Shown in pieces: positions 1 through 5,948 of a stretch of 7,875 bases of DNA. A program made the translations under genes and the position numbers. The stretch is from Micrococcaceae bacterium UBA6021 (GTDB taxonomy: Bacteria > Actinomycetota > Actinomycetes > Actinomycetales > Micrococcaceae): the NCBI GenBank assembly GCA_002427975.1, contig DIZT01000141.1, forward strand, positions 39,151-47,025. The letters are read 5' to 3'. Each line of letters starts with the position of its first letter. Within the stretch, counting starts at the first letter, position 1. The notes beneath the pieces were generated by a model. That model was not told the DNA's origin. It was given only the letters and a program-made list of their open reading frames with translations, and searched no databases.

Positions 1-1229
1 AGGTCGACACCGAGATCCCCTCCCCTGTTGCGGGAACGCTGCAGGAAATCCGGGTCAACGAAGACGAAACCGCCGAGGTTGGCGCCGTCCTCGCCGTCAT
101 CGGCTCCGGCGCGGCAGCCCCCGCAGCATCCGCTCCGGCACCCGCAGCAGCTCCGGCACCCGCTGCCGAGCCCGCGGCACCTGCACCCGTTGCGGCACCG
201 GCACCCGAAGCACCCAAGGCAGAAGCTGCTCCGGTAGCGCCTGCTGCCCCTGCAGCACCGGCCGCTGCAGCCCCGGCACCCGCTGCCGAGCCTGCTGCCG
301 GCGGCGAGTCCGGCTACGTGACGCCGCTGGTCCGCAAGCTGGCCAACCAGCACGGCGTGGATGTCGCATCGCTGTCCGGCACCGGCGTTGGCGGCCGCAT
401 CCGCAAGCAGGACGTCCTCGCTGCGGCAGAGGCCAAGGCCGCTCCCGCAGCTGCTCCGGCCGCACCGGCGGCATCCGCCGCCCCGGCCGGTCCGGCCGCC
501 TCCAGCCTGCGCGGCACCACGCAGAAGGCTCCCCGCATCCGCCAGGTCATCGCCCGCCGCATGCGCGAATCCCTCGAGATCTCCACCCAGCTCACGCAGG
601 TGCACGAAGTGGACATGACCAAGGTGGCCAAGCTCCGCCTCAAGGCCAAGAACTCGTTCCTGGCCCAGAACGGCGTCAAGCTGACCTTCCTGCCGTTCAT
701 CGCCAAGGCAGTGGCCGAAGCCCTCAAGCAGCACCCCAAGCTCAACGCTGCGTACGATGAGGACAAGCAGGAAATCACGTACCACAACGCTGAGCACCTG
801 GCGATTGCCGTGGACACGGACAAGGGTCTTCTCGTTCCGGTCATCAACGATGCCGGCAACCTGAACCTTGCTGGCCTGGCCGGGAAGATCGCCGATGTTG
901 CCAGCCGCACCCGCGGCGGCAAGATCGGTCCGGACGAACTGTCCGGCGGCACGTTCAGCATCACCAACATCGGCTCGGTCGGTGCGCTGTTCGACACGCC
1001 CATCATCAACCAGCCCCAGGTGGGCATCCTGGGCACGGGCGCGATCGTCAAGCGCCCCGTGGTGGTTGCGGATGAGAACGGTGACGACTCGATCGCCATC
1101 CGCTCCATGATGTACCTGTCCCTGACGTACGACCACCGCCTGGTGGACGGCGCGGACGCAGGCCGTTTCCTCCAGACCCTGAAGGCCCGCCTTGAAGAAG
1201 GCGCCTTCGAGGCCGACCTGGGACTCTAG
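1..1229 (+). CDS. sucB: Dihydrolipoamide acyltransferase (E2), SucB/DlaT type, 5'-partial
   Basis: E2 core enzyme of a 2-oxoacid dehydrogenase complex; it moves an acyl group from lipoyl-lysine to CoA in the cytoplasm. The reading frame is open from base 3 and the start lies before the window. The first visible residues ([11 protein letters not shown]) follow the lipoyl lysine of the family motif DKVDTE, and the opening bases AG fit the end of an AAG Lys codon. Order of the visible 408 residues: end of a lipoyl domain (about 1-35), Ala/Pro linker (36-104), E3/E1-binding domain (105-140, [10 protein letters not shown]...GGRIRKQDV), second Ala/Pro linker (about 140-170), then the catalytic domain. 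The active-site motif DHRLVDG has its His at bases 1134-1136. The usual actinobacterial annotation is SucB. In mycobacteria and corynebacteria the equivalent protein is the pyruvate dehydrogenase E2 (DlaT/AceF), so the substrate is uncertain. Family assignment is very secure. Confidence 0.95.
   Translation, partial: VDTEIPSPVAGTLQEIRVNEDETAEVGAVLAVIGSGAAAPAASAPAPAAAPAPAAEPAAPAPVAAPAPEAPKAEAAPVAPAAPAAPAAAAPAPAAEPAAGGESGYVTPLVRKLANQHGVDVASLSGTGVGGRIRKQDVLAAAEAKAAPAAAPAAPAASAAPAGPAASSLRGTTQKAPRIRQVIARRMRESLEISTQLTQVHEVDMTKVAKLRLKAKNSFLAQNGVKLTFLPFIAKAVAEALKQHPKLNAAYDEDKQEITYHNAEHLAIAVDTDKGLLVPVINDAGNLNLAGLAGKIADVASRTRGGKIGPDELSGGTFSITNIGSVGALFDTPIINQPQVGILGTGAIVKRPVVVADENGDDSIAIRSMMYLSLTYDHRLVDGADAGRFLQTLKARLEEGAFEADLGL
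153..292 (+). repeat. In-frame direct repeat in the Ala/Pro linker of the E2 gene
   Basis: The same 20 bases occur at 153-172 and 273-292, exactly 120 bp (40 codons) apart and in the same reading frame, encoding PAPAAEP. The stretch between them is also Ala/Pro-coding with shorter partial copies. Such linkers are flexible swinging arms in E2 proteins, and their repeats are prone to expansion and contraction. This is coding low-complexity sequence, not a mobile element. Confidence 0.7.
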
Positions 1230-1260
1230 CCCCAAAGCAGGCCTGACATCAGGTGACTGC

Positions 1261-1290
1261 AGGGCACCTTCCCGCAAGGGAGGGTGCCCT
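1261..1290 (+). terminator. Hairpin terminator after the E2 gene
   Basis: Bases 1261-1273 pair with 1278-1290 (13 pairs, one of them a G-T wobble at 1269/1282) around a GCAA loop, which is a GNRA-type tetraloop. It starts 31 bp after the sucB stop. The following bases (GCGGCGTTTACC) lack a real T-run, so it is terminator-like in the manner common for high-GC actinobacteria rather than a textbook intrinsic terminator. Confidence 0.7.
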
Positions 1291-1315
1291 GCGGCGTTTA
1301 CCGACAGTTTGTCGC

Positions 1316-1328
1316 TAAGCTAAGGGCC
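1316..1328 (+). promoter_or_regulatory. Candidate leaderless promoter (-10 TAAGCT) of the small membrane protein gene
   Basis: TAAGCT at 1316-1321 fits the actinobacterial -10 pattern TANNNT and is separated by 7 bases from the ATG at 1329, the distance expected if transcription starts on the A of the start codon. The only purine-rich stretch, AAGGG at 1322-1326, lies just 2 bases from the ATG, too close to work as a ribosome binding site. No convincing -35 box is visible. Inference from spacing only. Confidence 0.35.
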
Positions 1329-1679
1329 ATGGACATTCTCAAATACCTTCTGGTCTTCCTGCACATCCTGGGCGCCGCCGCGATCGTCGGTGGCTGGTTC
1401 GCCACCTTCAAGAAGCCCACCGTCCTGCCGGTGCAGCTGTACGGCGCCATCGCGCAGCTGGTCACCGGACTGGCACTCGTAGGGATAGCGGGCGCCACCC
1501 ATGATCCGCTGAACTACGGCAAGATCGCGGTCAAACTGGTGATCGCCATCGTTGTGCTGGTGGCCGCAATCATCGGGTACCGCAAGGCCAGGTCCGGTGC
1601 AGAGGTCCCCAAGGGCCTGGCACACGCCGTCGGCGGGATGGCACTTATCAACATCGCAGTAGCCACTCTCTGGAACTAG
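1329..1679 (+). CDS. Small four-helix membrane protein of unknown function
   Basis: A 116-residue protein that is almost entirely hydrophobic, with four predicted membrane segments at about residues 6-26, 34-54, 65-84 and 97-114, separated by short polar loops (KKP at 28-30, ATHDPLNYGK at 56-65, YRKARSG at 84-90). Helix 1 carries a His inside the membrane (LHILGAAAIVGG), a pattern also found in CopD-like, DUF2269-like and other haem- or metal-associated membrane families; that resemblance is suggestive only. I chose the ATG at 1329 over the in-frame ATG at 1284, because the latter lies inside the sucB terminator hairpin and would add a charged, non-conserved-looking tail. The gene stands alone between two hairpins, so it is probably transcribed by itself. 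I do not recognise a specific function. Confidence 0.8.
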   Translation: MDILKYLLVFLHILGAAAIVGGWFATFKKPTVLPVQLYGAIAQLVTGLALVGIAGATHDPLNYGKIAVKLVIAIVVLVAAIIGYRKARSGAEVPKGLAHAVGGMALINIAVATLWN

Positions 1680-1690
1680 TCCCGTAGTTC

Positions 1691-1733
1691 CGACGACGGC
1701 GACGCACCCGTACGGGGTGCGTCGCCGTCGTCG
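1691..1733 (+). terminator. Perfect 19-bp hairpin after the small membrane protein gene
   Basis: Bases 1691-1709 are the exact reverse complement of 1715-1733, with a 5-base loop GTACG. It begins 11 bp after the stop codon. Only TT follows (1734-1735), so it lacks a T-run. Its position between two tandem genes points to a terminator or 3'-end stabiliser. Confidence 0.75.
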
Positions 1734-1793
1734 TTCAAGACGGTCACAATCCACTGTGAGCGGACAGCCCGTGAATGCGTGCACGCGAATCCC

Positions 1794-1799
1794 TAGGAT
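1794..1799 (+). promoter_or_regulatory. Candidate -10 box (TAGGAT) of the osmC gene
   Basis: TAGGAT fits the TANNNT pattern and would give a transcript start near 1806 and a leader of about 55 bases. Bases about 17 upstream (GTGAAT at 1771-1776) are a poor -35 match. A 10-bp palindrome, GCGTGCACGC (1777-1786), lies in the spacer between them and could be an operator. Within the leader, 1810-1815 can pair with 1827-1832, supported by AACC (1803-1806) with GGTT (1833-1836). Confidence 0.35.
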
Positions 1800-1850
1800 G
1801 GGAACCGGCGGGGCCAGGCAAGGGCCGGCCCCGGTTCGAATCTACCTATG

Positions 1851-1855
1851 AGGAG
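1851..1855 (+). promoter_or_regulatory. Ribosome binding site AGGAG that fixes the osmC start
   Basis: AGGAG lies 5 bases before the ATG at 1861. A longer in-frame start, GTG at 1855, overlaps this site and has no room for one of its own, so 1861 is preferred. Confidence 0.75.
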
Positions 1856-1860
1856 TGGAC

Positions 1861-2289
1861 ATGGCTGCAACGCGCACCGCACACACAGTATGGAACGGCG
1901 ACCTGATCACAGGAGCGGGTCAGACCACGCTGGACAGCTCAGGCCTGGGCACGTTCGACGTTACCTGGAAGGCCCGCACCGAAGCTGCCGAGGGCAAGAC
2001 CAGCCCGGAAGAACTGATCGCCGCAGCCCACGCGAGCTGTTTCTCGATGGCGTTCAGCCTCGCCCTCACCCAGGCCGGGCACGTCCCGGACCAGGTCCGT
2101 ACCAAGGCTGACGTGACGTTCGTTCCGGGCACCGGCATCACCGGCAGCCACCTGACCGTGTCAGCCACGGTGCCCGGCATCTCCGAAGAAGAGTTCCAGC
2201 GGATCGCCGGCGAGGCCAAGACCGGCTGCCCCGTCTCCGGCGCACTGGCCAGCATCGAGATCACCCTGGACGCGACGCTGCAGTCCTGA
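1861..2289 (+). CDS. osmC: OsmC-family peroxiredoxin (organic hydroperoxide reductase)
   Basis: OsmC proteins reduce organic hydroperoxides (and hydrogen peroxide) through two cysteines and act as cytoplasmic homodimers. At 142 residues the protein has the usual family length. Both redox cysteines are present: Cys60 in AAHASCFSMA and Cys123 in AKTGCPVSGA. Arg39 (KART) and the Glu pair in SPEEL (Glu50/51) match the residues that in OsmC hold the peroxidatic cysteine in its reactive state. The segment SPEELIAAAHASCFSMAFS places it with OsmC proper rather than Ohr. The gene has its own ribosome binding site and is bounded by hairpins on both sides, so it is probably monocistronic. It converges with the tricorn gene. 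No regulator gene (such as OhrR) is nearby in the window. Confidence 0.93.
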   Translation: MAATRTAHTVWNGDLITGAGQTTLDSSGLGTFDVTWKARTEAAEGKTSPEELIAAAHASCFSMAFSLALTQAGHVPDQVRTKADVTFVPGTGITGSHLTVSATVPGISEEEFQRIAGEAKTGCPVSGALASIEITLDATLQS

Positions 2290-2324
2290 TCCCCGCAGAC
2301 GGCTGGCGCCGCTCCTGAGGCACC

Positions 2325-2376
2325 GAAGGCCCTGCCCCCCGCCCGGACTAACCGGGAGGGGGCAGGGCCTTCTTTG
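2325..2376. terminator. Long bidirectional terminator between osmC and the tricorn gene
   Basis: Bases 2325-2339 pair with 2358-2372 (15 pairs), then after a small internal mismatch 2342-2346 pair with 2352-2356 around the loop ACTAA. TCTTTG follows on the + strand. The two genes converge here (stops at 2289 and 2395), so the structure probably ends both transcripts. Confidence 0.85.
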
Positions 2377-2394
2377 TCCTATGGGTGCCTGGGC

Positions 2395-5300
2395 TCAGTC
2401 GCTGTGCAGGCGGGCCGGAAGCGGCGCGGGCTTCAGACGGCGGTAGCCTTCGCGCACAGGGGGCTTGTCGGTGGGGAGCTCCTGGATCATTTCCTTGAGC
2501 GCACCGATCCCGTATTCCAGCTGAGGGTCCCTGCCGGCGGCGTAGGCGTGCGGCGGGTAGAGCACTTCGATGTCGGGGTCAACGCCGTAGTTCTCCACGG
2601 ACCACCCCACGCCGCCGCCGAACCATGTCGCGTAGCGGGGCTGGGTCACGCCGGTGCCGTCGGCCAGGGAGAACCTGTTGTCGATCCCCACTACACCGCC
2701 CCAGGTCCGCGTGCCGATCACCGGCCCGATCCCCCGCAGCTTGGCGACCTGGGTGATGATGTCGCCGTCTGACCCGGCAAATTCATCGGCGAGGATGATC
2801 ACCGGACCCCGCGGCGCGTGGTGCGGGTAGGTCCGCGGACGTTCGCCGCGCGGCATGCTCCAGCCGGTGACCTTCCGGCCAATCAGTTCCGCAACAAGCT
2901 GGGAGGTGTGGCCGCCACGGTTCCGGCGGACGTCCACGATCAGTCCGTCGAGGGCAGTTTCGGTGTCAAGGTCCCGGTGCAGCTGCGCCCAGCCGTTGGC
3001 CATCATGTCCGGGATGTGCAGGTACCCGTAACGGCCGCCGGAGGCCTCCCGGACGGTCCGGCGGTTCGCGGCCACCCACTCCTGGTAGCGCAGGCGCTCC
3101 TCGTCCTTGACCGGGACAACGGCGATGCGACGTTGCTCCCCCGCGTCGGCTCCATGCCCGTGTCCGTTGCGGAGCGTCAGCTCCACGGCCCGCCCGGCCG
3201 CGCCCACGAGTTGCATCGCGGGGCTTACCGTGGCGGAGAGCGGCACACCGTCGATGGCCAGAAGCACGTCGCCGGCCATGGCGGCGGCGCCCGGCCGGGT
3301 CAGCGGCGAGGTGGCCAGCGGGTCCGAGGATTCCCCGGCAAGGATGCGGGTGATCTCCCAGCCTGCGGGCGTCAAGGCGAAATCAGCGCCGAGCCGTCCC
3401 TGGCCATTGCTGCCGTTTTCCGTGACCGCTGCGGGCCGGACGTAGGCGTGCGAGGTGCCCAGTTCCCCGTGAAGCTCCCAGAGCAGGTCCACCAGATCGT
3501 CGTGGGACCCCAACCGGTCAACGATCGGACGGTACCTCGTGTGGATCGACTCCCAGTCCTGTCCGGCCATGTCTTCGGCCCAGAAGAAATCGCGCTGCAG
3601 GCGCCAGGCTTCGTCGAATGCCTGGCCCCAGACGCTGAGCGGGTCCATCATCACGCGGATGCGGCCCAGATCAACCTTGACCAGCTGTCCGGATTCCTCC
3701 TCCGCTTTGGCGGCAGCGGGAACCACGCTGACCTGCTTGTCGTTCACCAGCACCACTTTTTTGCCGTCGCCGGAGAGCCGGTAGCTGTCCAGTGCTTCCA
3801 CCAGCGTGGCGGACTTCCGGCGGGCCAGGTCGAACCGGACCAGGCTGGGGCGGGCGTCCTTGTCGTCCTGGCTGGCTTTGCCGTCGCCGGTGACTCCGGC
3901 CAGGGCCCAGTCCAGCCACAGCAGGGCACCCTCGGTTGCGGCCAGTGCGGTGTAGTTGCCCTGCGGCACGGGGACACCGATGACCCGGTGGGCCATCCCT
4001 TCCGGATCCACGCGGACCGCGGAGCCTGCCGCGGCGTCTGCGTCCGTCCCGTCCGTGCTCGCCACGCCCGCGGCCGGCGCCAGGTCAACGGCGGGACCAA
4101 AGGGCGACGGCGTCGCGGCAGCCAGTGCCACCAGGTACGGCTTGATGGGGCTGGGGAAGGACAGGTCAAACGAGTGCCCGTCGTACACCGGGTCGAAGCT
4201 GCGGTTGGACAGGAAGGCCAGGAACTTCCCGTCAGGCGTAAATTTTGGTGATTCGTCGCAGAACCGGCCGTCAGTGACCTCGACGATGCCGCCCGCCAGG
4301 TCGGTGGCGTTGGCCAGCCTGAGCCGGCTCCGGGAGCCGAACGAGGTGACGGGTTCTGACCAGGCCAGCCACTGCGAGTCAGGAGACCACGCAAGTTCCG
4401 CGATGGCGCCCTCACCGATGGTGGTGACCAGGGCAAGCTCGCCGGTGGCGGTGTCCGCCACAAAGACGTCGCCGAAGGACGTGCCCACGGCCAGCCACCG
4501 GCCGTCCAGGCTGGCTTCCAGGGCGCTGACGCGTGCGGGTTTGGGAAAGGCGATGCGGGACCGAAGAGCTGCCCGTCCTGAGTTGACAGCGGATTCCGCC
4601 GGGCTGTGGGCGTCGTCGGCCGGGGAGTCATCAGCCACCGGGACAACGACGTCGGCGGCCACCGCTGCGGATAATGCCGCGGCGGGTACCGGCCGGGGCA
4701 GTGATGCAACCGATTCGTCCCTCACGGCCTCAGCGGAAACGGCAACCGGGGCAGCCGTGACGGCAGGAGCCACGGTGTCGGGGACCGGCGCGGCAATCTC
4801 CTTGATGTAGATCGCCTCCACGCCGTCGTGGTCGGCGACGTAGGCGAGGCGGCCGCCGTCGAGCGGCCTGGGAAGCCGGGCCCGGACTCCCGGGGTGGCC
4901 TCAACGATGCGGGAGGGGCCGTCCTTGTGCCGGATCCAGTGAAGGGTGCCGTGGGCCTCCACTGCGCTGGCGGAGCCGCTGACATCCGGCACCACGGCGC
5001 CCAGGTGTTTGGTGGTGTTCAGCAAGCCCGGGCGCCGCGATTGCGATGCGGAACCCAGCGAAATGTCGAGCCTCACGGCGGCCGAAGAAAGGTTGTGCAG
5101 GATCCATAACTCGCCGGCAGATTCGAAGATGACCCGCTCGCCGTCGGTGGAGGCATGCCGCACATAAAATTCTTCGTGGTCGGTGTGCCGTCGCAGGTCG
5201 CCGCCACCGGGCAGCACTGAGTATAGGTTTCCGTAACCCTCGTGGTCCGAGAGGAAAGCGATGCGCCCGCCCACCCACAAGGGATCGGCAAGGTTTCCGT

Positions 5301-5874
5301 CAAGCTCCGGAACCAGGCGCTCAAACTCGCCGTTTCCATCGGCGTCAATCCAGAGCTTGCCCGCCGTGCCGCCGCGATACCGCTTCCACCAGGCCGGTTC
5401 CCGGGAGAGCACACTGGCCAGGACAACGGGCCGTTCGTCCCCCACTTCCGGACCGAAGGCCACGGATTCGACCGGCCCGAAGGGGAGCTCCGCAGCCCAC
5501 CCACCGTCAACCGGGACGCTGTAAGCATAGGTATGCCGGCTCTCAGCCTGGCGGAACGCGCTCGTGACCACGACGTCGCCGGCGGCGGTGAAGCCCTTGA
5601 CTCTCGTCGTCGCGTGGCCGAAATACGTCAGTTGGCGGTAGCCGCCGCCGTCGACCTCCGCCGACACCACTTCCGGAGCGGTGCCCTGGATAACAGTCCA
5701 GACCAGTCGCTTGCCGTCAGGCGTAAACCGCGGGTTGCGGGCGGGTAGCTGCAGCGACGACACCCGCCATGCGCGGCCACCGCGCAGCGGTGCGATCCAT
5801 ACGTCGTCCTCTGCCACAAACGTGACCAGATCGCCGTGGACATGCGGAAACCGGAAGTAGCTCGAAGAAGTCAT
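2395..5874 (-). CDS. Tricorn protease (peptidase family S41)
   Basis: Large cytoplasmic serine protease that trims oligopeptides, in archaea those released by the proteasome. Its 1159 residues exceed the roughly 1070 of the Thermoplasma enzyme. Domains in order: six-bladed propeller (about 1-360) and seven-bladed propeller (about 436-720) with PD40-like repeats (FTPDGKRLVW at 50, WSPDSQWLAW at 496, FTPDGKFLAF at 545), C1 (about 735-815), PDZ (about 825-920) and C2 (about 925-1110). The active site is complete: Ser808-His809 (GTSHAY), oxyanion glycines 987-988 (NRGG), nucleophile Ser1035 with Asp1036 (AGSDGD) and Glu1094 (VENYG). His-Ser and Ser-Glu distances (226 and 59) match the archaeal enzyme's 219 and 58. 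No signal peptide is visible. Extra low-complexity stretches at about 362-435 and 598-622 account for most of the added length. No aminopeptidase partner gene (F1-F3) is in the window. The start is the ATG at 5874, supported by the adjacent -10 box. Confidence 0.95.
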   Translation of the reverse strand: MTSSSYFRFPHVHGDLVTFVAEDDVWIAPLRGGRAWRVSSLQLPARNPRFTPDGKRLVWTVIQGTAPEVVSAEVDGGGYRQLTYFGHATTRVKGFTAAGDVVVTSAFRQAESRHTYAYSVPVDGGWAAELPFGPVESVAFGPEVGDERPVVLASVLSREPAWWKRYRGGTAGKLWIDADGNGEFERLVPELDGNLADPLWVGGRIAFLSDHEGYGNLYSVLPGGGDLRRHTDHEEFYVRHASTDGERVIFESAGELWILHNLSSAAVRLDISLGSASQSRRPGLLNTTKHLGAVVPDVSGSASAVEAHGTLHWIRHKDGPSRIVEATPGVRARLPRPLDGGRLAYVADHDGVEAIYIKEIAAPVPDTVAPAVTAAPVAVSAEAVRDESVASLPRPVPAAALSAAVAADVVVPVADDSPADDAHSPAESAVNSGRAALRSRIAFPKPARVSALEASLDGRWLAVGTSFGDVFVADTATGELALVTTIGEGAIAELAWSPDSQWLAWSEPVTSFGSRSRLRLANATDLAGGIVEVTDGRFCDESPKFTPDGKFLAFLSNRSFDPVYDGHSFDLSFPSPIKPYLVALAAATPSPFGPAVDLAPAAGVASTDGTDADAAAGSAVRVDPEGMAHRVIGVPVPQGNYTALAATEGALLWLDWALAGVTGDGKASQDDKDARPSLVRFDLARRKSATLVEALDSYRLSGDGKKVVLVNDKQVSVVPAAAKAEEESGQLVKVDLGRIRVMMDPLSVWGQAFDEAWRLQRDFFWAEDMAGQDWESIHTRYRPIVDRLGSHDDLVDLLWELHGELGTSHAYVRPAAVTENGSNGQGRLGADFALTPAGWEITRILAGESSDPLATSPLTRPGAAAMAGDVLLAIDGVPLSATVSPAMQLVGAAGRAVELTLRNGHGHGADAGEQRRIAVVPVKDEERLRYQEWVAANRRTVREASGGRYGYLHIPDMMANGWAQLHRDLDTETALDGLIVDVRRNRGGHTSQLVAELIGRKVTGWSMPRGERPRTYPHHAPRGPVIILADEFAGSDGDIITQVAKLRGIGPVIGTRTWGGVVGIDNRFSLADGTGVTQPRYATWFGGGVGWSVENYGVDPDIEVLYPPHAYAAGRDPQLEYGIGALKEMIQELPTDKPPVREGYRRLKPAPLPARLHSD

Positions 5875-5880
5875 CGTTCG

Positions 5881-5886
5881 ATCATA
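5881..5886 (-). promoter_or_regulatory. Leaderless-type -10 box (TATGAT) of the tricorn gene
   Basis: On the minus strand TATGAT is followed by six bases (CGAACG) and then the ATG at 5874. That puts the expected transcription start on or next to the A of the start codon. No purine-rich ribosome binding site precedes this ATG, which agrees with a leaderless mRNA. A -35 box is not clear: CCGGGA-like sequence lies at about the right distance, while TTGACT at 5886-5891 directly overlaps the -10. Confidence 0.55.
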
Positions 5887-5895
5887 GTCAACTCC

Positions 5896-5919
5896 CGGTA
5901 CGGTCCCGGGGAGGTACCG
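5896..5919. promoter_or_regulatory. 24-bp imperfect dyad in the divergent promoter region
   Basis: CGGTAC (5896-5901) is mirrored by GTACCG (5914-5919), and CCCGGG (5905-5910) lies between them on exactly the same symmetry centre, so 18 of 24 bases are symmetric. The dyad sits 9 bp upstream of the tricorn -10 box and within the 74 bp separating the divergent starts. This is where a shared operator would be expected. It could also form a hairpin in a leader of the + strand gene. Confidence 0.4.
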
Positions 5920-5935
5920 ACTGCGTGCGGGCCGT

Positions 5936-5940
5936 GGTGA
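5936..5940 (+). promoter_or_regulatory. Ribosome binding site GGTGA supporting the ATG at 5949
   Basis: GGTGA matches the 3' part of the Shine-Dalgarno consensus (AGGAGGTGA) and is 8 bases from the ATG at 5949. An in-frame GTG at 5925 would add eight residues (VRAVVRWI) ahead of the nucleotide-binding strand, and has no such site. Confidence 0.5.
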
Positions 5941-5948
5941 GATGGATC

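Noticed and set aside
314..1108. 264-codon open frame on the - strand opposite the E2 gene
   Set aside because: It is a shadow of the high-GC sucB frame, Ser/Arg/Thr-rich with no domain, and the opposite strand encodes a clear E2 catalytic domain including DHRLVDG.
1755..1764. TGTGAGCGGA equals one half of the E. coli lac operator
   Set aside because: No second half-site follows, there are no sugar genes or LacI-type regulator nearby, and a 10-base match is weak evidence.
1831..1850. GGTTCGAATC at 1833-1842 resembles the T-loop of a tRNA
   Set aside because: The flanking bases do not form the 5-bp T stem, and no anticodon arm, D arm or acceptor stem can be placed upstream. The region is the osmC leader. 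Chance match.
2818..4251. 477-codon open frame on the + strand opposite the tricorn gene
   Set aside because: It lies antisense to a complete, motif-verified tricorn gene. Its translation is rich in Arg, Gly, His and Val with no recognisable domain. Long antisense frames are expected in very high-GC coding DNA.
3744..4709. 321-codon frame on the - strand overlapping the tricorn gene in another frame
   Set aside because: The composition is dominated by Pro, Arg, Ser and Trp, typical of a shifted frame. The tricorn frame is unbroken across the same bases, so this is not a frameshifted second gene.
5883..5888. CATAGT on the + strand as a -10 box for the TIGR01777 gene
   Set aside because: It overlaps the stronger minus-strand TATGAT box almost completely and has no convincing -35 partner. 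A + strand promoter must exist in this gap, but I cannot place it with confidence.
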